Part shown: one piece after another, positions 40,035 through 42,163 of the stretch
Layout of the letters: each line of letters begins with the position of its first letter
Position numbering within the stretch: position 1 is the stretch's first letter
Assembly: GCA_903888625.1 (NCBI GenBank)
Contig: CAISUD010000045.1
Location: 1-42,163, forward strand
Length of the DNA stretch: 42,163 bases
DNA from: an uncultured bacterium
GTDB taxonomy: Bacteria; Patescibacteriota; Minisyncoccia; Phycocordibacterales; UBA9973
Reading direction: 5' to 3'
The notes under the pieces: model-generated
The model's input: the letters and a program-made list of their open reading frames with translations, nothing else
The model's database searches: none
Told to the model about the DNA's origin: nothing
Position numbers and translations under genes: made by a program

Positions 40035-40451
40035 TTAAACTTTTTCCTTCTCTTCTTCGATAACTTTATGTTTAATCTTTTTCAATTTGTGTTTGTATTC
40101 AGAAACTTTTTTAAGGAAAGAAGAGGCTTCGCGTTTTTCTGGCTCGCTCCCAGTAGAAATTTTATTTTTTCTAAACTTTTTATTTATTTTAGTTTTAGTT
40201 TCATGATAGACTTTTTTGATAACTTTTGAAGAACGGACAGAAAAGCGAATAATTTCTACCAAAACTATATAGCCAAATTGTTGGCTTTTTTTAACGATGA
40301 TATGCTTTAATTCTTTAAAATCTTTTGATTCAATTAAAACTTGCTCATCCAACAAGACTACTGGTTCTTGTTGAAGAACAACTAGTTTTCTACCGAGCAT
40401 AAAAATCATTCCGAGAAGTGAGGCAAAAAATAAAATTATAAGAGTATACAT
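40035..40451 (-). CDS. membrane-anchored basic protein, unknown function
   Basis: 138 residues with one N-terminal hydrophobic helix (YTLIILFFASLLGMIFML) and a long, strongly basic, mostly helical remainder (VIKKVYHETKTKINKKFRKN; FLKKVSEYKHKLKKIKHKVIEEEKE). The N-terminus is probably outside and the basic tail cytoplasmic, although orientation is uncertain because the first positive charges follow the helix. It is 22 nt after tsf on the same strand, so likely in the rpsB-tsf transcript. No family is recognised; a basic tail could bind RNA or the ribosome, which is speculation. Confidence 0.75.
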   Translation of the reverse strand: MYTLIILFFASLLGMIFMLGRKLVVLQQEPVVLLDEQVLIESKDFKELKHIIVKKSQQFGYIVLVEIIRFSVRSSKVIKKVYHETKTKINKKFRKNKISTGSEPEKREASSFLKKVSEYKHKLKKIKHKVIEEEKEKV

Positions 40452-40473
40452 ATTTAAAATTTTAACAAATTAA

Positions 40474-41253
40474 TTAAATTGAATAACGTTTAATTTCCTT
40501 GATGGTAGCCTTGGCTTCAGTCAATAGTTGCCCGATTGTTTTGTCACCATTCTTGATGAAAGGTTGATCGACTAAGGTTTTCTCTTTGAAATAGGTATTT
40601 ATTTTACCATCCAACATTTTCTTTTTAATTTCTTCTGGTTTATCGATACTAGCAACTTCTTTCTGGAAAATTTCTTGCATTGTTTTTCTAGCTTCAGCAG
40701 TGATTTCTGTTTCAGACATATATTCTGGTTTCATAGCCGTGATATGCATTGCGATATCTCTTGCTAACTCTGTATTTCCACCTTCTAGCGATACAACTAC
40801 TCCAGATTTATTGTTATGAATATAATTTCCTAAAACAGGACCTTCTACAACATAAACTTCACCTAATTGAATATTTTCACCAGTTTTTTGAATGATAGGA
40901 TCGATTAAATCTTTGGCAGAATTCTTCATATTCTCGACTCCATCTTTGAAAGCAAGATCAGTTAATTTATTAAGCAAAAAAACGAAGTCTTCATTTTTAG
41001 AAACGAAATCAGTTTCACATCGAAGTGCAAGTAGCACCGATTTATTATTTTCAGATTTAATCATCACCGCGCCATCTTTAGCATTGCGGTCGGCTTTTTT
41101 AATAGCGATATCAGAACTAGTTTTCTTTAAGATAGCCAAGGCTTTATCCATTTCGCCTTCGGCTTCTTCTAGGGCACGCTTACACTGCATTACCGAGATG
41201 CCAGTTGCATCTCTTAATTCTTTTACTAATTCGGTTGTAATAGTTTTTGACAT
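40474..41253 (-). CDS. tsf: elongation factor Ts
   Basis: Nucleotide exchange factor that reloads EF-Tu with GTP. 259 residues. N-terminal UBA-like domain TTELVKELRDATGISVMQCKRALEEAEGEMDKALAIL is diagnostic, with the core containing CETDFVSKNEDF (TDFV motif contacting EF-Tu) and IAMHITAMKPEYMS. The C-terminal part (FIKNGDKTIGQLLTEA) is typical. It follows rpsB by 26 nt, the standard arrangement. Confidence 0.97.
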   Translation of the reverse strand: MSKTITTELVKELRDATGISVMQCKRALEEAEGEMDKALAILKKTSSDIAIKKADRNAKDGAVMIKSENNKSVLLALRCETDFVSKNEDFVFLLNKLTDLAFKDGVENMKNSAKDLIDPIIQKTGENIQLGEVYVVEGPVLGNYIHNNKSGVVVSLEGGNTELARDIAMHITAMKPEYMSETEITAEARKTMQEIFQKEVASIDKPEEIKKKMLDGKINTYFKEKTLVDQPFIKNGDKTIGQLLTEAKATIKEIKRYSI

Positions 41254-41279
41254 ATATTTAAATAAATTAGTTTTAAGAC

Positions 41280-41984
41280 TTAATTTTTGGACATTTGTCC
41301 AGATTTATAAGCGTTAACAATTGCATTAACGAAAAACTTAATGGATGGAATACCAGTGTCGTTGCCGATGATAGGATAGTCTATACCTTTTATGTTTGAA
41401 TCAGAATTCATCAAACTAATAACAGGGACATTTGATTTTCTAGCTTCAGTGGCTGAAATGTGTTCGGCTTTAGCGTCAATAATAAAGATTGCATCTGGAG
41501 CTTTCTTTAAAGAAAGGAGGCCAGTGTAATATTTTGCTAATTTTTCCATTTTTTTAGCCATTACGACGCGTTCTTTTTTGGTGTATTTTTCAAGTTCACC
41601 ACTCTTGTGGTCTTTTTGGTAAGTTTCAAGCTCAGCAATCCGTTTTTTTATTTCAGTGAAGTTACTCAAGGTGCCTCCAATCCAGCGTTCAGTGACATAC
41701 GGCATATTTAGGGCTTCGGCCGAGCTTTTCATGATTTCTGCTGCTTCCGGCTTAGTACCGACGAAAAGGACTATTTTGTTTTTAGAACCTAAATCTTTGA
41801 TAAATTCTACAGCTGTATCGAGCATTTTGGCTGTCTTTTCAAGGTCGATGATATCGGTCTTGTTTTTGGTGGTGTATATAAAAGAAGAGACAGATGGGTG
41901 TCTTCTTGTTTTGGAGTAGCCATAATGGACTCCAGCTTTAAACATTTCTTCAACAATTCCTTCCTTTTTTTCTATTTTTTGCAT
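41280..41984 (-). CDS. rpsB: 30S ribosomal protein S2
   Basis: 234 residues. Family signatures: MFKAGVHYGYSKTRRHPSVSSFIYTTKNKTDIIDLEKT near the N-terminus, FVGTKPEAAEIM, YVTERWIGGTLSNF, PDAIFIIDAKAEHISATEARKSNVPVISLMNSDSNIKGIDYPIIGND. S2 binds late on the back of the 30S subunit next to S1. It is the first gene of rpsB-tsf. The promoter (TTGCAA-17-TAGAAT) ends six bases before the ATG, so translation should be leaderless; the long leaders for S2 autoregulation found in other bacteria are absent. Confidence 0.97.
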   Translation of the reverse strand: MQKIEKKEGIVEEMFKAGVHYGYSKTRRHPSVSSFIYTTKNKTDIIDLEKTAKMLDTAVEFIKDLGSKNKIVLFVGTKPEAAEIMKSSAEALNMPYVTERWIGGTLSNFTEIKKRIAELETYQKDHKSGELEKYTKKERVVMAKKMEKLAKYYTGLLSLKKAPDAIFIIDAKAEHISATEARKSNVPVISLMNSDSNIKGIDYPIIGNDTGIPSIKFFVNAIVNAYKSGQMSKN

Positions 41985-41990
41985 AGTGCC

Positions 41991-42019
41991 ATTCTAGCAA
42001 AAACCCCATTTTTTTGCAA
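41991..42019 (-). promoter_or_regulatory. promoter of rpsB-tsf (TTGCAA-17-TAGAAT)
   Basis: On the minus strand TTGCAA (42019-42014), 17-bp spacer, extended -10 TGCTAGAAT (TAGAAT at 41996-41991), then GGCACT and ATG. The -35 is like those of rpmF and rpsP (TTGCAT). Confidence 0.75.
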
Positions 42020-42029
42020 ATTTTTGTAC

Positions 42030-42082
42030 AGTTAACCATATGGGGTGACAGTTTGATAGAATTGGGGTGACAAAGGTTAACT
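42030..42082. repeat. operator-like or element-end repeat: inverted AGTTAACC flanking direct TGGGGTGACA
   Basis: AGTTAACC (42030-42037) and GGTTAACT (42075-42082) are inverted. Between and beside them TGGGGTGACA occurs twice (42041-42050, 42063-42072), spaced 22 bp, about two helical turns. It lies between the rpsB promoter and a new + strand ORF. It could be a repressor operator or the end of a mobile element. Confidence 0.6.
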
Positions 42083-42118
42083 ATTAATATTTTAAAGGGC
42101 GAAAGCCTAAAACAATAT

Positions 42119-42163
42119 ATGGCAAACAAAAACCAAAGGTGTGCATACGAATCAAAAGTCAGA
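42119..42163 (+). CDS. start of a gene running off the window
   Basis: ATG at 42119 opens a frame without stop for 15 codons (MANKNQRCAYESKVR) to the window end. The basic start resembles the beginning of some transposase or helix-turn-helix ORFs (RxxYExKxR), but 15 residues are too few to name it. A small GGGC-GAAA-GCCT hairpin precedes it, and the repeat at 42030-42082 lies upstream. Confidence 0.4.
   Translation, partial: MANKNQRCAYESKVR

Noticed and set aside
1-42163. CRISPR array, integron array or prophage
   Set aside because: No evenly spaced direct repeats, no cas genes, no integrase and no phage structural genes are visible. The repeats present are palindromic and scattered.

Overview
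The window looks like a stretch of chromosome from a Patescibacteria (CPR) bacterium, most likely of the Parcubacteria group. This is inferred from the whole picture, not from a search. The DNA is AT-rich and densely packed with core genes. Several enzymes lack accessory domains that their families usually have: PheS lacks its N-terminal tRNA-binding arm, PheT its OB-fold, ThrS its TGS domain, and SMC apparently its hinge. NusB is fused to a Nudix hydrolase. Two tandem cysteine-rich proteins belong to a type I associate with CPR genomes. TGA is an ordinary stop (for example at 15657-15659), which argues against the TGA-recoding CPR lineages.

Layout. 1-3241 (+): the 3' part of an ABC-2 exporter operon (ATPase, two permeases) with an alpha/beta-hydrolase-like protein. 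3265-3369 (-): a 34-residue membrane peptide. 3435-8541 (+): pheS-pheT, then gyrB with a deoxyribosyltransferase-like gene. 8569-10821 (-): thrS and a CMP/dCMP-deaminase-like gene. 10889-15076 (+): rpmF, nusB-nudix, rnc, smc. 15077-16445: two orphan small genes sharing a promoter/leader design. 16455-18371 (-): a D,D-carboxypeptidase/CapA fusion. 18372-18999: a MITE-like inverted repeat, a promoter with an (AG)8 spacer and an orphan gene. 18997-21051 (-): rnr. 21118-22632 (+): rpsP, khpA, trmD. 22720-23094 (-): an orphan. 23338-36626 (+): a compact series rpoB, rpoC, two Cys-rich paralogues, dnaG, rpoD. 36740-39870: a DsbA-like protein (-), a DUF378 protein, a membrane glycosyltransferase and a thioredoxin-like protein (+). 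39926-41984 (-): rpsB, tsf, a membrane-anchored orphan and tRNA-Thr(UGU). A new + strand gene starts at 42119 and runs off the end.

Together the genes cover the RNA polymerase core and sigma factor, primase, gyrase B, SMC, RNases III and R, tRNA charging, tRNA methylation and ribosomal proteins. Cell-surface functions are scattered between them.

The most striking non-gene signal is a set of small palindromic repeats. Several lie in frame inside essential genes (pheT, rnr twice, trmD, dnaG), where they add short peptides absent from typical homologues. A 39-nt repeat occurs identically in the rnr catalytic domain and 19.6 kb away beside tRNA-Thr. Many promoters are extended -10 boxes (TGnTATAAT-like) only 6-9 nt before the start codon, implying leaderless mRNAs. 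Two orphan genes instead carry long 5' leaders with a shared sequence box and strong hairpins. Other candidates for follow-up are the tandem Cys-rich proteins inside the rpoBC-dnaG-rpoD cluster and possible slippage tracts at 2857 and 18614.
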